Positions 37,001 to 38,040 of a DNA stretch of 64,000 nucleotides are shown one piece after another. Below the pieces are notes generated by a model. It was given only the letters and a program-made list of their open reading frames with translations, made no database searches and was not told the origin of the DNA. The number at the start of each line of letters is the position of its first letter. The first letter of the stretch is position 1. The position numbers and the translations under genes were made by a program. Source of the DNA: Candidatus Omnitrophota bacterium (GTDB lineage: Bacteria; Omnitrophota; Gorgyraeia; Tantalellales; Tantalellaceae); NCBI GenBank assembly GCA_014728045.1, contig WJMH01000017.1, positions 1 to 64,000 of the forward strand, written 5' to 3'.

Positions 37001-37686
37001 TTGCGATGGCCCAGGCCGCCGAGGATGAGGCGGTGGAGCTACTGGAAATTTTCAGGTCCAAGGGAGCGGTGGACCGGCAGGCCATAGCCATCGACGCGCG
37101 GGAAGAGACCGGTTTCAGGCTGGAATACATGATGCCCGCGATACTTAATCTTGCCAGGAAGGACGAGAACCTGCATATATGTATCATAGCCGAGGACGAT
37201 AAGTTCGCTCCGCTGGTTCCGCCGGAGGGCCTGCCGGCGAACGTCATACAGCTCGATACGGTTGGGGAGGATATAAGCACATCCGTCCGGCAGCGGCTCC
37301 AGCAGGCAGATGTGGATCTGGCGGCGAACGATATCACGGTAGCAACGGGTGAATTCATGACCGATTCGATAGTCGCCGCGGTGAACGAGAAGAGGGAGCA
37401 GAGCGCCAACTTCGTGATCGCCGGCAAGGAAATGGTGGTCCCTGATGATGAATCCGCCCACAGGATAAACCGCATGATACCGGTCCTGGCGGTGCTCAAC
37501 CTCATGCAGAGAGTGGCCAACGAAGACCAGCCGGCGATAACCACGATGGGATTTACGGGTACGGTACTGGAGAAGATAATGAGCCTTAAGAACTTTATCC
37601 AGCTTGTGAGGATAACCAGGCTTAACATAGGGGAAGAGATCAGGTCCCAGATAGACGCGATAACCAAAACAGCTGTTTCACTCTAA
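4021..37686 (+). CDS. Giant multidomain envelope protein 1 (SecA-like motor, phosphatase modules, TPR scaffold)
   Basis: One uninterrupted frame of 11,221 codons. I chose the ATG at 4021 because AAAGG stands 7 nt upstream; the in-frame GTG at 4000 has no ribosome site. Domain order by residue: basic leader and single hydrophobic segment (30-50, preceded by KRSRPWIR); a domain shared with giant 2 (61-610); unassigned helical/beta region (610-1650); first HEARE plus phosphatase module (1658-2380); second, intact module (2728-3280); coiled coil (3280-4030); kinase-like segment (4056-4214); coiled coil (4300-5220); SecA-like motor (5221-6030); glycine-zipper region (6360-6503); TPR-type helical scaffold with one more hydrophobic stretch near 7271-7310 (about 7080-10,780); and an unassigned alpha/beta C-terminus. 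Giant genes with divergent SecA helicase domains are a reported feature of Omnitrophota. The positive-inside rule at residue 30 predicts an N-in anchor or signal, placing the motor outside the cytoplasm, which conflicts with its need for ATP. Its neighbour downstream is a second giant with the same N-terminus. Function of the whole is unknown; adhesion, envelope remodelling or secretion are possible. Confidence 0.96.
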   Translation: MKANINNNHTGKSPGGVFAKAGEKRSRPWIRIISMAVVITFLFQQITFGQVQPQTGQPLVKGRIDLNQVSIPRDIAITKDINKTPSKELIINIKDVHDNYGAQESIVSVLENLAVNYDVNFVGVEGAEGFIDMSVISAFPDEEAKKEASEYLMRSGKISAGEFFSAMSTTPVNIYGIDDSDLYLKNYGAFLGLLDKKQRNMKIVDSLRSALYALEDNILSDELKRLNRNSVLNHRNGVKFTSRWAQVRKIGGKNGIKCENYPNIDKLMQAVKAEKSINYRATNQQRDEVLDILAKRLRREPLEELILKSLSFKLGKISKSQFYSYILFTCKGENLDSEHYNELETFCDYVNLYESIDLGSLMDEIDDYENRVRDKLYRNDEEKELTALLKDVEILHNVFEVKLTSGQLRYFEANMDKFTLERFMDFIKTSYKKYGIPLPADLGETGKLFRQLPQAVDFYEAATGRNRAMVNNTIKYMKENNASVGAIITGGFHTKGVTDILRSDKLSYIILLPRFNARTGKRPYITILTNKTNEYKKYLESEEFLAATSFHAVNKKILENSKTGEMEKLEFAETAALLMGYMFSEKVGLTPELMEKYVNRYQRAYERSQDMLAAEGKITQEQADAAKLLMASFLGKVTIDVRREGEVDIWANTEGLQGFGGNLGFKVTTAEEAEGKEKEITLAAVTDVSAEAIEKVKFKQSILVAEKIGAMAVERGQELLQNVQSQKIDRLLNRLTNYVERHHDKEEALSELEEEVEKLASVMGLSAETALEDNRVIAAMNEMRGVTGEERAGEEIDSLGVKLRALVESENARERRAAVSQLSGEELKSIQEAGVEENLTDDAEAVEALQEALEGNARAGEISEYVSGWSIVTVDSVDGTRFMGSFADTDNKRIYLTKEARAALRTSPKLLPALILAEAQEQGAVEQGLAESILEGTRTDAGELVTAVRRADGTKTGYDGLRDLLARSGRVWAAFADGMAGKARESSVGANIMDELSPEATEVALAFAEAEGVFAYHFGQDEHFFMFPESFSKEDVQDFLLRLQKQLVDAGSSYQIYDFAEMDLSEDQRAEIKSIAKEVSGNKVVFDEEAGLLRVAVDKNAEKAFLNRVALMLGRESAESARLDVPPFIMPAAAVRATRDSLSQVTGADMLTAAEENAGKKWDADTINKLITSVYEQQESAEEARAELENMWRQASGQRQQVMEMIARENAPEGITFRGEDRVLQIMQYGMAGFNNRMVVVTEHDFAKVETGEQAQTVLENLSNVKERREGVKKTMNRAVQKFLARARERTGKEYDAGDAYTSYNAEIFHDLLVEVLRMDVEERKALSDEERVLMVRGPPADFFMVLINKDGTVNVLNVDMMCHANLNNLSEHEKAQTMARLKKGLGGRETDYVVLGERGEEVRMFPFKALNSYIGSHDMADDYILAASVGVHEAFVEAMKNNGGTINEDAISEALRSASGLANAEINTDAFERQVGKKRINIAFEGHLTTERRTSVDSRDESRSAETHAETLIHRLAAMGAVRKKGMVEVDGEVIANRNGELAARLRSFLTESELQAKEGLKDRVNGFLRTYSEQVGQDIDSVEAAYEMQYRDYRRHAAERGRQEMIQKGRLALASLNDETRELAEARTAKEEAEKEMVEGLADEEARRAAEKEQEMGGAAKRVGTDEDTGLRARQLGARQSDIQRVADEMNVRETDVHGMRARVVEMDFAELGEGLADAAAAYQFRAQDGSLIIALNTNPQFAEFTEEARFHEAREAFWQQAMVSESGLSKLAEKEATRLAKEQAKAEGLEKDEAAVESIKADMMPQILSRMAHIAASAEQAAMFGRTELGGLTPYHYAELGRMAENEPERFRALAGESRRFHKSVYEAILKSDAAGKMAASFGLSQVRNYEGALRAIPKAMESLGMDYREAAQLAGYLFATIGGEFASTTIENAFKNISRNNALAETLRNADSEVRFAMIKALGMPSFYLSDQKVDLLLREVKDSAGRTLKKSLDQIVSEAHQMAERGEDQVSIGRFMEEEIKLASANKKEMLIEKGIERQADGTVVVNTVAVTRNAEGDEVRIPVSRSRAMTMEQAQRQLDKPVNMIAVGDVHNDVESLERLQQYAADNGCLLLYNGDMILEMKERGQDRITASGRKVLKMVFGEKEGQRGLVDALLSVELGEYVTQSAVDNMKWFADELRFAGLEREASRADSFVNKMETAANEGRKLTESEVGEFIGNLDFMQIRQNLAPEVFMSLEQGHSSPRIYPLMRAFESTYPSEYVVAKKDARGNVTGSIVAEHQPGFNIGMETGRDGVISSGEGAILKKGVGERSGTVDTALAQRILDHLGERDVSVQGHEHPLYINPQTKEKTQAPVVVYRNAEGEWAWKFVFEQSDLENLGDIDKALILQPETEANVRLLASTEMDSSGRTRINLALAEGFASATNDGKYEQMAGDILSARKHALMQKAIDAGQRAESAMEKAGDRSLSREERTKATEEAESARAEREQALADMAAMDMTGRNAEAYAGAFLDLYKSRKGMILPLAAKQMQVQQMNNSFNPRIKRGAKVNMGEIAKVAAARALMVEVSEEMLSDMSLVDNALFETVGLDRNALANVTTSAELLEVMKSAARDQGVSERRLEEADTIDQALVLLARANPRIAVEQAMKNWDQESKDSFQRMVEGLPMEDRLWLIENFTTADRKQINAFSVSMDRQNRPVSVKVRYQDGTENIFEDGYLDTVIALSGAAKRMGTDEDTGARARRLFAGRDAFLSAARARGTEETIEGQKAVVVDFDFGELGEGLKDAGLAYQFRDNNVLYIVRNTNADFRRQAEAAGADYGQLLEEAVYHEAREAAWMQNGSLRAKAAELAERWRELGMKRAPRVREMVCRMAHIIAGMEQGVSFGKGAVAASHLADIRQMSAEQRSALAVEDRSLHAEVLDWAASEGGARFGYQDAMDYQEQVRFAARTQADKMWGKAQVAQLTGERVTGLRGRDKYRKVVPVADVHGDLEALRDYLEGAGVIRKGATAEQDVWIGQNMSLVQMGDMIDRGPQSREAITYMRRLQKDAAKKGSKLVRLIGNHELAFLLWHNLNKRNEANRVKDQRRLSAVTKGMDRSLMNDAFVEELKRDILEGNLVASYEVGGKVFTHGVITSEIADMVKGSRADLSEEEFVSSVNEILVNAVRNNDYSNPIFNFGHNIDGSRVGLFTGYVSRSPMYGEIAGYEQVVGHDPSSRALKSALGGKVIGVDVAMSEGFYGGKKGSRLGLVFENGLVYEMKPGVKAPATVKAFATAKDWGQRAERTGRLAAYESTTSMILKAKEMGLDHKAVVGQEMERLMTLREYIRGVKANPALNGVTGALTNAQTQELISLSQNINRKLATRIAQAEADSKKDALARRTEAELEELKNNIQQDIATMASDARSIYDRSHPNYAKNNVDKYLNDLAATAEGKDLFSRLTAEQRNELRDFIVARAQESMKEVAAREERAGARRKEAAERAVEQVGVMGLHQGLEKILGEAVSGRMSRYVDGDMERVSAAGEYLTARGVTDHRDEAAIRTAISEVEKRDDYRAEIARIESERKEAKKKLEEELTAREAVSAAQEKAERTQAQKALEQARQVAARADREGIGTDLLRVQRGLVKLIGQAEGSRVAFADLNEAVKEMEAAETYLRSEGVTDVSNAAALRDKLAQVRASDKYKNQAEASRARAMVRMAEADEIKQLASSGVLQDIQLARIKASKLWGKMKDQGYTGSNLNMMANIVADLSKAVSGLKRGRQENRVKQLVDQLNGDIQKAREEYASLGRMAEAERLEGEKKEAEAEAGRLARVKTAYLDAQGKANRLIGQIQGNRIDAASAREELRRIQADLDREAGALMDLARREDVAGLMRSARSSLLKAEEEINLASVRQEVESETMENILEKVKSTQASDIRRYLIDNGIARDGREARRLADVIAASRNYHQQFRELVTVNQLMNDIHPSFLQKLNDAYKILTMSMGVDFVDRDMLDRIAYRMGQMEGEFSEGWLSEKARISQKLKLLSDETKGVVRRTPEMEKAIAFYEELENLEQTGKVDMQVGAHAMALVVGDKVIKLTDRPEYAAEYRPRLFNQQVAYKSSVIEGTSALSSWNEAWDGVLSEDQARPELPAAFRQAGRGLVVQEKADMTLDEAIDAGLVTDSQVRGFLASLHKRGTPIVMDRRSDILKNIGVTLNSRGGVKAIKLIDKNSVLEVSEAERESIINDIMGNDQLRKRFDLAEGKRQERAEAARKAAEARAARRTRAQAAADQLAARQEELNNVIAELRDRFKASDEELPAAEETAEELAARVDELDQQIIQTEQEEGRTEEVWQWIRNRAEDIAREKPGQSDRENFEEAAGWISAKLRALKRAAELQAEINIAKAPKRTTLKAHQIQAAVEEAMASGLTRNKDIAEYVKNWAIERGEVAPAAGTVNRYAANIRKERELAARTSAMDEASRNVEETGELVDKLNRKANAINALLAEPELLKVVLLNQPALLNAIMLGIRDMGKVSIMLAETRQKLAELEKLGDAPEVLRQKQQLEDRITFLEGRNSALAPEYADLKTALEAYDSATAARLLAEMEGHPAHGPPSMRISDEEFREVETMLFENTLPEDISALSDRIPDFAELLKHFATRADRLDPTISDGVRDDLARLRKNTRRALMRMAGLDMDIEEAALTQENLNKIMSLYYSSDEEKGQILDIVMESASLEEEGAAVRENAKKVTGLIDRITSVQEESRKPVSGMENIKKLFAKAENLMARLEAAEKEGRLDRVTLSELWSTLRLLQNEDASGLTREERDKEGAEEVSIAQKGAESVRSALSEKLGDINGRLQGLMSEFGEGYAAPVLLRLQARMKEYGNDLEGFFTDRLQKRLPVIMQKAEELAKASAEAGSLITDEVENRSFEEDKDYVRELMDKGGVDYTENRGALTKSMDKELDLVMSDLGKMEELDAASLERIKARIDAIRGDPQYLYKVHTEIMPELVSMLEEQIEASRTDATRKETVRNMINQFMKVHQVSEAHYRSMDESEVKAWARWLKRMSKDFGDNIRAESAQQLEDYLDNITVEAKREELTGKLREMIGRLNDDIEGTDKADGLEKMIEARRDALAQTRKQLEDKKDEDGKPLSRAAIISQMDREKNLAEAIDQIQEELNKLTSKRDRIIAMMEQIESGEFDRTQMENDLTPLLVQYNVQKDMKELRERVKAKVRDILEAPGAKDEQGNYKPEKMKEAYESMSEFEKFAGMAFADLSMEHALGYSLYEVQVLAGLLSADGYMVNIQTGEGKTEFASIALTISSLTGLKTFAETSNENLARKDHFERKKIFDFMGLRSALFSKSDVDLSQDRNAEIKRLFDEGETGVDIVTFDTPGFNFELATELAKKDEERLIKKGRKFMFIITDEIDAAMREASTQYRIALPAGEIEAGTDEYDLIKAGVVLADNLVNSDVGREVRAELETGEEKTPEEAVEQHYYEVDRTGTGGFKLTETGEREIRKRCQDLAKKEDLDAGELFEWVKKSIMMIETTELGVDHNIVSGEVKLYDNSGLLGSRRLSDGRHTVLEMYLREVKKHKNVVVHGDSSSTSEIGGGPARTEFFSVITGSSGTALASEKELKGILQGKDGAKAKGVLDIPTHIRRDAARKARESILIDGEADRIDMLKGWIKRGARQMSVGEQTGYVMPASFQYVRDFEQAKSMQRKMEAIIEQMKASGEMDLSDVEIQIVSGEFKGEELKARIKKSGKQNVITIFTDAGARGTNYQASMKNLTVFNDYVRSDQLKRMQTILEERRLPGMSRAAGELEAAQKAEDLDAMREAAGQIFDEAVEALRVTEEALTRARQKLEDAESIEDEAQREEEKAWREREIKSLNKVKSALEGITDQDKAAFVSASGEYKAGDLMQELDVLEYYSSQSTQSLARKLLDLDKAEYREGEQAEENRQKKISEIKELLGGIRDRLEKDLADARTDQAREQLRSRIRTLNEFEIDLDTRFISGFRLLAQLSNKSIGDLLQALGRVGRQSDPSEISLFYDISQEGPDRKILLQGFEEGSDERNEALLAIQNYQMLTDKLKSGIELTPEEVTKRQELKNQIFADAFQALLEHDEKGQDRRAENHEMDIAVLRNFEDTQAPYRAMILEGKEKGFTKPELASGLLKDLAKRMETANEVDTRKLRAVLLMAFGDNPQFMDNFSIALQTKIITESGEGITRITPRNLNKDTAEIFTSVLAALVNDREYDKLDEELKGQVSRKTYDTLKMDYNAKTMLTGRFAKFVEETVAELLQYEYFDQTGKLRGLEPEDFKDRLRRWCSRRTSEMPELMPGRMVDIAFKGIEEELDFPRSKGTLEKQASEVSKAADGTVKSILKATRKAAKSPAAQVATDIGSVAAVGAGIGTFLGPVGTLAGGAIGAAVGGLVSWGKRKWTKRYGYDRIKAEEGKEAADKALRETVGKETLEGVKEGAAVGAISTAAAGVIGGLVGAVIGGLSTGGVGIIPGAITGFGWGVKAVGAASVAGTAGRALWKGLSARKRVYNPRARQTLRKKGLTEQEEAVETFEEFEAPLARKGQHVREEQKDERARLMTAMLGKDTEGRPSGAIRDILMGERQETVKASSADEIRSRIQVREVADKALVFEVASAKAEDGKATGEGRPTAQEQAEAYRMYVERVATLKAEAEAAMAEGATPPPVPDFICVPFMGLANHSADRSAEEGNDRAVERTVDSLLEQNSDMRREGEPLVIFAGGLTETGKEEGYGFSDTVTLGYDQAQAITKGADNTGIALDMNMEKDESVAFRRHDGKIYMLVRSDDGRVVVRDMGGTMTDQKTEAMRAVVGLAALKAKGTEKISEYDTPEARQRREEERKKLGQMAAMMGRETEDTDAEVAIRDPLVQDLVENRNVSADDISITAEGIFLKKPGSLQDEEEQLVVFGETETVISPGAKVEMPVEKVVLPYRGWRMRMLQKISKKTRSRASALEYRFRTSWLVRSLNSLLKNYPKVSGLVNKVLVSARSSVASGNIFTKALSFLLLRFPAFVQQGVIPGIEKKIREYAGKLKRSLGIRPKPDEGKILSQYALPEGRTSEETLQMREELVKEWTGEETADAKILDLLNAVGDDPRNAAAYYDLSRALYRKAETTENEQGAKQAKGLYDLSSKYAYMAVFFEEGNAAYNAQMADALMKQGKTAEAKEYVDTALRRSPRRMFRDGLTSAGERDRMLLARAEILALEKKYSQASVALRKLSTPEAIKRSESLREEIAEGWEEKDAKEAEEKEKQKKKTLGALKDQFSNLMGKKGIGKMVVGLAVFSALGYVVPATVMGSMFLSMAVKGLTAAGVQFAALRVWGRTVKGEYTRKASAKADIAAMAGYIKTDPQDVYGHARLIGRHISDGNDKKAIKQIKASVSSLDSADKLAGLASNLMDMEIENEETRKEVRRLVLDRILKAIRKRGPDAGMYVNASLAHVALKDGAADDAFRYIDEIDITELDLANSAHRNILTLRARILNSRLQEESGKTVRNARLIEDITSRLEEMKDMEAVAKMRATAGVPPADAQTLQQQLVIASSSLSDIESKRNAEAGSDQAAAEKAKPEEPLEKAAEEKDEAPEEDRIKALERRRALDSEDMDTALQLGRLYARSDEFSKAEEMLEEVMAASKDSDQVAAAAEEMAMVSLRQDKVPSGKILANMRDGARKDIILDLVAVRKGNTIDIPRLMDRVEGLFTEGVAVSDTSGLLMSITAATLVNNISKSAKDAYRNMRLAAAGRLERMKEAMEGKGFESDQVRERLEKALDAKKLEKLSSSVAQDIRRGTRLEEMERQVSQLKDKITEGTERLTDLARSINRATWNFYQNWLRSRRKAQRAELVELEAEKQNVAGELRNRTLASFTSQENSAAREHLVNGLLNAETEYINAAGRDEDEKQRRYLEAAEDLVSLLNRFGSSEALRNAILPKLGMFIGSYVGLAEKLAAEAKEGEPAGSALYNYWKNLGKVASRIERFRTEGNWGSVASLMMFSDYLATMLKREPENRRSGLTFVYIWSQMKKDLLSDKDEYAREAAGEEALKLLDQKLTRGEGEQKEYFTDFVMTRTRAKENFRPVFMKLAGQRLKEDRAAPVMDEWAGEYLKRRIERIRTAADEEKASEINEFIDWIESLENKEIRGKAVAVLGDIDDAELRADISGKIASVKALPAEKRIDLYVFAAGNAREEGARREALENISTMISEKRITVSTDVADRFLSMSDMMLAREDLSDAESVNLYNFLNGIKVPGREEELAAKRKDVLERIRSIRQKAFLQRSEAEFASKIALIGEKRELARLYEEQGEQEKAEKELEEASKILSGEMDTVLDLQREGKLDEYGGSPDELINTNSAVMDQLEGVLAKLDKIDSDWYLAKARGEVQLAKFFMAQGDLERAAEHLSGTNRVKAARLEKELADAIAKSEKSLERRDKAMERAKARQKGLADYAGEMGVADETMADDRPVADVVRSILKTSDDAMIAGVARSFYDRDAREGRLAARDDEQRWYDAEEKMRQLSDMSRSQRAMKKMMRADADSEKRGEGASVDFVAMAAIVAHQWWRDEGRPADTEQQRNERFLKALAWLRYRMQSDLVNRMERSRDRAIARAQKAREEMEQKISELKGAPEEATGAFAYLEEAQRRNPENAGVIPGFDAARYQLSRLQLREQLEADYVDLVRSMGKASSSREEAAEELAELEGRMAALKEQMESLKLAGLDGRRNERMQAAAGEDRKKFEQDLAAYEEEAGIAAIKEKMGALREQIEGSTRRLVELSEEAQGLENEIRQLDGVMTEGTPPAETTRTLALTAIDTVVNGEAEDEAVKDARRMLVNMTGDNAMSILAGAIQQKEGELEDVEGELGRTRREEQKNKLRELKMDILYEKAGRPVLADAIKASRDNRVEQIEGMPVEADKLLEYMVKKTAEDKPAQIELVADIYKNADDNLIKAMAQEKLLGSVFQTLGLEEEPGLFAGKSEEEVRELLYAKLNEKLSTEEEEYITPSEVLAEVAPSVVRASQLMQRKGKNWQDMEVYERTVMLAGRKDRKTLERLTSMEADRYNAQAITEIAKAEYNAGNIFRALWYAELALTVDADQVEANMYKGKILADMGRPHDAVKFLKKASEKAPENEKALYELRNAYSKSNDTINMADVDLKLYDIYMKRGDHAKAEEVARDAARARPRSAKAREALARALIEQGRYEEAERIIQAVIADSDRFLLVRDAWFRGAAKKRQRDYGPVVTREDAARLVQDLARIHLSRDNAAQAREVLTEYWKIAKDLPEANASLSEAYQKLGDAKEAKKYADKAAKIETIDIITGEKLIDQYQQIGDFDSLSKALDLAVSLRKKDAERKAYWDERISGLYLAKSRTRKSWRERSIKLASRQLEDLSNALATIEQLEGRASEKAFAEAGARAEELADTVAGLRATGLRAKTRRERSAEIARMRTDLLRMQVDRLERQPELAGEALEDIAGRIRALRSWEGTPEEALGNIDMQLSRVHKMRGDIAATPGEKLAFYSEAIETDSANSRAHLAMAEVYQREGRPELAVYHLEQAAQDEQMDVAGRLVELYTELGESEKAIELARKARKTTPGFAEAVQKAEARSEEAASVLSLADKYLKAESIRESLNRRIEDLKERAAEVPDDAADAEIRQAKKFLEMDEEEVRRIESDQDEMLVEMAESIGARPQEAARRRLTEKVCQKLAEGDPGKAISRLENFLVKMETSAAGYELARFELAGAYLRGEKTEEAENILEELAASRDYSTRIKARVMLSGLFRKSQDYEKALEVLLAGDESALGDYEREALAKYQDRRSTQQIAGELKALLSDLANKRVDLGAMERPARELVSRATQAMRVLGEYAPAGDLLSLSARHAQDRIKEVASALGDEALSAEQKAEVVKGLFGVLSKGASSLGAPVVSAITPLVREYAEKTNAAEAWKALFHLYDTQNRRVAKFLIRRKAEETQKRASHYYESAKQDLKAGRFDQAVENLDKASGMDTSLAKDPAFKQAVFESRMGALENRKFEGTRLDQQRARIDGLKGLMQYAPDNTAEDAVRDKLLAAHTAMLDMYDSETGDVVSSYRTIKDLNEARAGTLVEMGRLNMQRGNLAQAQADLQKALALKKALRQAEVALDEVRTRRKAAELAANRGEELTGVNEKEYLARASMELAREADDPADKKNYLENAISRMPGKAEAYFELAGLQRSEGDLAGALKTLKRGLASSEEEASRDRFERSIQEIETIDRVIDSVLDRDIALQIAALPGDMKEADREEAIRLMRRRLSERANEQVDLRERLRLFYKASIGEDEEISEEEEAGMRRMVEEALAADKTGLEELAPRGEPVERIMQRGEELLSRDRLDELEELLYRASERGITDARLESLQARRLIASLKDIVERGQSGWQEESPKREEVIASQIDMIDDGELRNRARAELAAYYALKAGMLKGAEREKASGSAAENYRKVLAADPFSMHALRGLSALRGTEAEVAMHVRDNILRDGRLKDKSDPYKAELLSFLEEKRSSWQRTGNAFRLSSAMVDNFGDVSADVASRLLDASFGQGLRTSVQTVLDKAASYGTPAEYITVLERLNSHLKAMSESELARYSDLVIPPSGFTAGNQLLSRTALARAYVNIGKGDHLKAEEEARAAESLSAYSADDAALARLRIRMARGDSFAVPGSWWLAKRNLSPEAREQADRARALNLMERASAEGVSDNRKIRLLRKALSLDPENTRIMTALKGAYDRAARYKDALEEAVSAMETMLAERKYAEARDFYLADIQGSSFFADYSQRRFRDEMAELANMYDRVRLYLRALPPEPAAMAPGIMMGVVGADTDMLEELNDRYNDVEFVSVNESGESGMKAMSGMEGPAMRYLVDVSGQELEEDLDKLVTQARRQSFMAMYPYLAGLDAASVSSLSDTSIQDALEIVALSLDRERPAFEDDLLEELSRAEVAPDRTVAADVSPGDSEKWVRNNVAVLEEYKKARDEGLPQQGAAAKLLALREKLMDHLSDRSQEEAGRMMAEHQGIAMAQAAEDEAVELLEIFRSKGAVDRQAIAIDAREETGFRLEYMMPAILNLARKDENLHICIIAEDDKFAPLVPPEGLPANVIQLDTVGEDISTSVRQRLQQADVDLAANDITVATGEFMTDSIVAAVNEKREQSANFVIAGKEMVVPDDESAHRINRMIPVLAVLNLMQRVANEDQPAITTMGFTGTVLEKIMSLKNFIQLVRITRLNIGEEIRSQIDAITKTAVSL
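4108..5850 (+). other. Giant 1 export segment and N-terminal domain (remote TraB/ChaN/Tiki-like)
   Basis: The hydrophobic segment IISMAVVITFLFQQITFGQ is followed by about 550 residues that align throughout with giant 2. Shared blocks are a strand with IxxxDVHDNYGAQESI (His codon 4309), EGxxGxID, an LMRxGxxSAGEFF block, YGIDDxxLY, and GGFHTKG (His codon 5497) before a strand LSYIILLPRF. An early His after a beta strand, a Glu at the end of a later strand, and a late GGxH motif recall TraB/ChaN/Tiki-type metal-dependent or heme-binding domains. The homology between the two giants is clear. The superfamily name is an inference that needs structure comparison. Confidence 0.55.
8992..11160 (+). 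repeat. Giant 1 module copy 1: HEARE domain plus degenerate metallophosphatase
   Basis: The copy opens with GAAKRVGTDEDTGLRAR, continues with ELGEGLADAAAAYQFR, an HEARE site (9280-9294) and RMAHIxAxxEQ, then an insertion of about 200 residues. A calcineurin-like phosphoesterase follows, with GDVHND (10300-10317), NGD (10378-10386) and GHEH (11041-11052). The second metal motif lacks the usual DRG (it reads GDMILEM) and I find no GNHE. The fold is recognisable but catalysis is doubtful. The whole unit is repeated at 12202-13830. Confidence 0.65.
12202..13830 (+). repeat. Giant 1 module copy 2: HEARE domain plus intact PPP-type phosphatase
   Basis: The copy opens with GAAKRMGTDEDTGARAR, has ELGEGLKDAGLAYQFR, HEARE (12514-12528) and RMAHIIAGMEQ. 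It then has a metallophosphatase with every signature in order: DVHGD (12982-12996), GDMIDRG (13102-13122), GNHE (13207-13218), a THG motif, and GHD (13654-13662). This is the PPP/calcineurin-like family, which uses two metal ions to hydrolyse phosphomonoesters, often phosphoserine or phosphothreonine. The substrate here is unknown. The retained motifs contrast with the eroded copy 1. Confidence 0.8.
13870..16110 (+). other. Giant 1 coiled-coil block with 128-residue internal duplication
   Basis: A long Ala/Glu/Arg/Lys-rich helical stretch. Two units, about 14470-14700 and 14850-15075, share an order of motifs: a hydrophobic helix with L..ILG or LIGQ, an acidic spacer, E-YL-xx-GVTD, and AAxR..I/L..V...D.Y. 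GVTD begins at 14602 and 14986, a spacing of 384 nt (128 codons). A third partial unit begins near 15460 (ANRLIGQIQGNR). It is probably a rod or spacer. No enzyme motif is seen. Confidence 0.55.
16186..16660 (+). other. Giant 1 kinase-like segment (atypical protein-kinase fold, YrbL-like)
   Basis: The order of motifs resembles the core of a small kinase: a strand ALVVGDKVIKL (a possible ATP-lysine strand), a hinge-like LVVQEKADMTLDEAI, then LHKRGTPIVMDRRSDILKNI, then a strand IKLIDKNS in the DFG position. The catalytic-loop Asp and Asn (D...N) and a metal-binding Asp are present in the right order, but spacing and glycine loop are not canonical. It could be an active atypical kinase, a pseudokinase or a chance resemblance. 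Two phosphatase modules in the same protein make a phospho-switch thinkable. Confidence 0.35.
19680..22110 (+). other. Giant 1 SecA-like DEAD-family ATPase motor
   Basis: The order of motifs follows SecA. Walker A is TGEGKT (19834-19851). The Walker B equivalent is ITDEIDAAMREA (DEID from 20191). The region matching the preprotein-binding domain and second nucleotide domain has LTETG, then DHNIVSGEVKLYDNSG and RRLSDGRH, then ITGSSGTA (as MTGTA) and IPTHIRRD. The final helicase motifs are GARGTNYQ (21238-21261) and GRVGRQSDPS (22015-22044, SecA GRSGRQGDPG). Both ATP-binding lobes and the arginine finger appear intact, so ATP hydrolysis is likely. The C-terminal zinc/SecB tail of SecA is absent and long coiled coils flank the domain. 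Divergent SecA domains inside giant Omnitrophota proteins have been reported. Whether this one moves proteins, its own chain, or something else is unknown. Confidence 0.88.
23098..23530 (+). other. Giant 1 glycine-zipper membrane segment
   Basis: Two Gly/Ala-rich hydrophobic stretches, about 23107-23210 and 23338-23480, contain repeated GxxxG spacing (for example GAGIGTFLGPVGTLAGGAI). A basic, soluble-looking loop beginning KRKWTKRYGYD separates them. Glycine zippers of this kind pack tightly in membranes and occur in channel-forming and outer-membrane proteins. Together they could form a membrane hairpin just after the SecA-like motor. Confidence 0.55.
25270..36330 (+). other. Giant 1 TPR-type helical scaffold (about 3,700 residues)
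   Basis: Helix-pair units with the TPR pattern (W/Y-LG-Y/A-G-A-P) recur in clusters: about 25270-25730, 26796-26900, 28850-29200, 31100-31950 (the clearest array, with ALYELRNAY, ALARALIEQGRYEEAERI and LSEAYQKLGDAKEAKKYAD), 32460-32790, 33040-33350, 33830-34330, 34410-34640, 35250-35450 and 35750-36250. Coiled coils, one hydrophobic stretch (25831-25970) and an HEAT-like section lie between. TPR arrays bind peptides and partner proteins, so this half is probably a docking scaffold. The exact number of repeats cannot be counted reliably by eye. Confidence 0.7.
36331..37683 (+). other. Giant 1 C-terminal alpha/beta domain, unassigned
   Basis: After the last TPR-like helices the sequence becomes alternating strand/helix. 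It includes PGIMMGVVGADTDMLEEL, then a helical stretch, then strands AIAIDAREETG, HICIIAED, NVIQLDTV and DITVATGEF in a Rossmann-like rhythm. It ends with a helix-rich tail before the TAA at 37684. I recognise no family or catalytic motif. It may be the distal functional head or a regulatory cap. Confidence 0.4.
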
Positions 37687-38040
37687 TACTTGATATTTCC
37701 GTATCCAGCTAAGGGCCGTTCCTTGAAGGGGTAAGGGGCATATTGTATATAGAGGAAGTAAAAAGTTTTAAAAGTTAGGCATGAAAAAGTGAGTTTTTAG
37801 ACGTAGATTTTGAGAAAAGATATGTTATAATGTTTTAAAAACATCACGGTTAAGAAAACGAAAGCATAGATAGTTTTCAAAGAGCATAAAGAGCCAGAAA
37901 AATCTAATTTTTTTGAATAATATGTTAGTATTTAAAAAATCTAGTCGTAAAAAAGTTGCTCTCTCTATATAATATGTTATACTATATATAGAGATAATGT
38001 TAGGCTAACATAAAGTTTGTAAGGTGCAGGAAGGTGTATA
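37687..38040 (+). promoter_or_regulatory. Promoter region of giant gene 2 with nested inverted repeats
   Basis: A strongly AT-rich gap with no gene. The best promoter is TTGCTC (37956-37961), a 16-nt spacer and TATACT (37978-37983). Its -10 box is bracketed by a perfect 10-bp inverted repeat, TCTCTATATA (37962-37971) and TATATAGAGA (37985-37994). Just downstream, in the predicted leader, is the palindrome ATGTTAG-G-CTAACAT (37997-38011). Both look like operator sites. The ribosome site AGGAAGG (38028-38034) lies 6 nt before the ATG at 38041. No convincing terminator follows giant gene 1. Confidence 0.55.

Noticed and set aside
37810-37831. TTGAGA plus TATAAT as promoter of giant gene 2
   Set aside because: Spacing between the hexamers is only 10 nt; the pair at 37956-37983 with 16-nt spacing is better and nearer the start codon.
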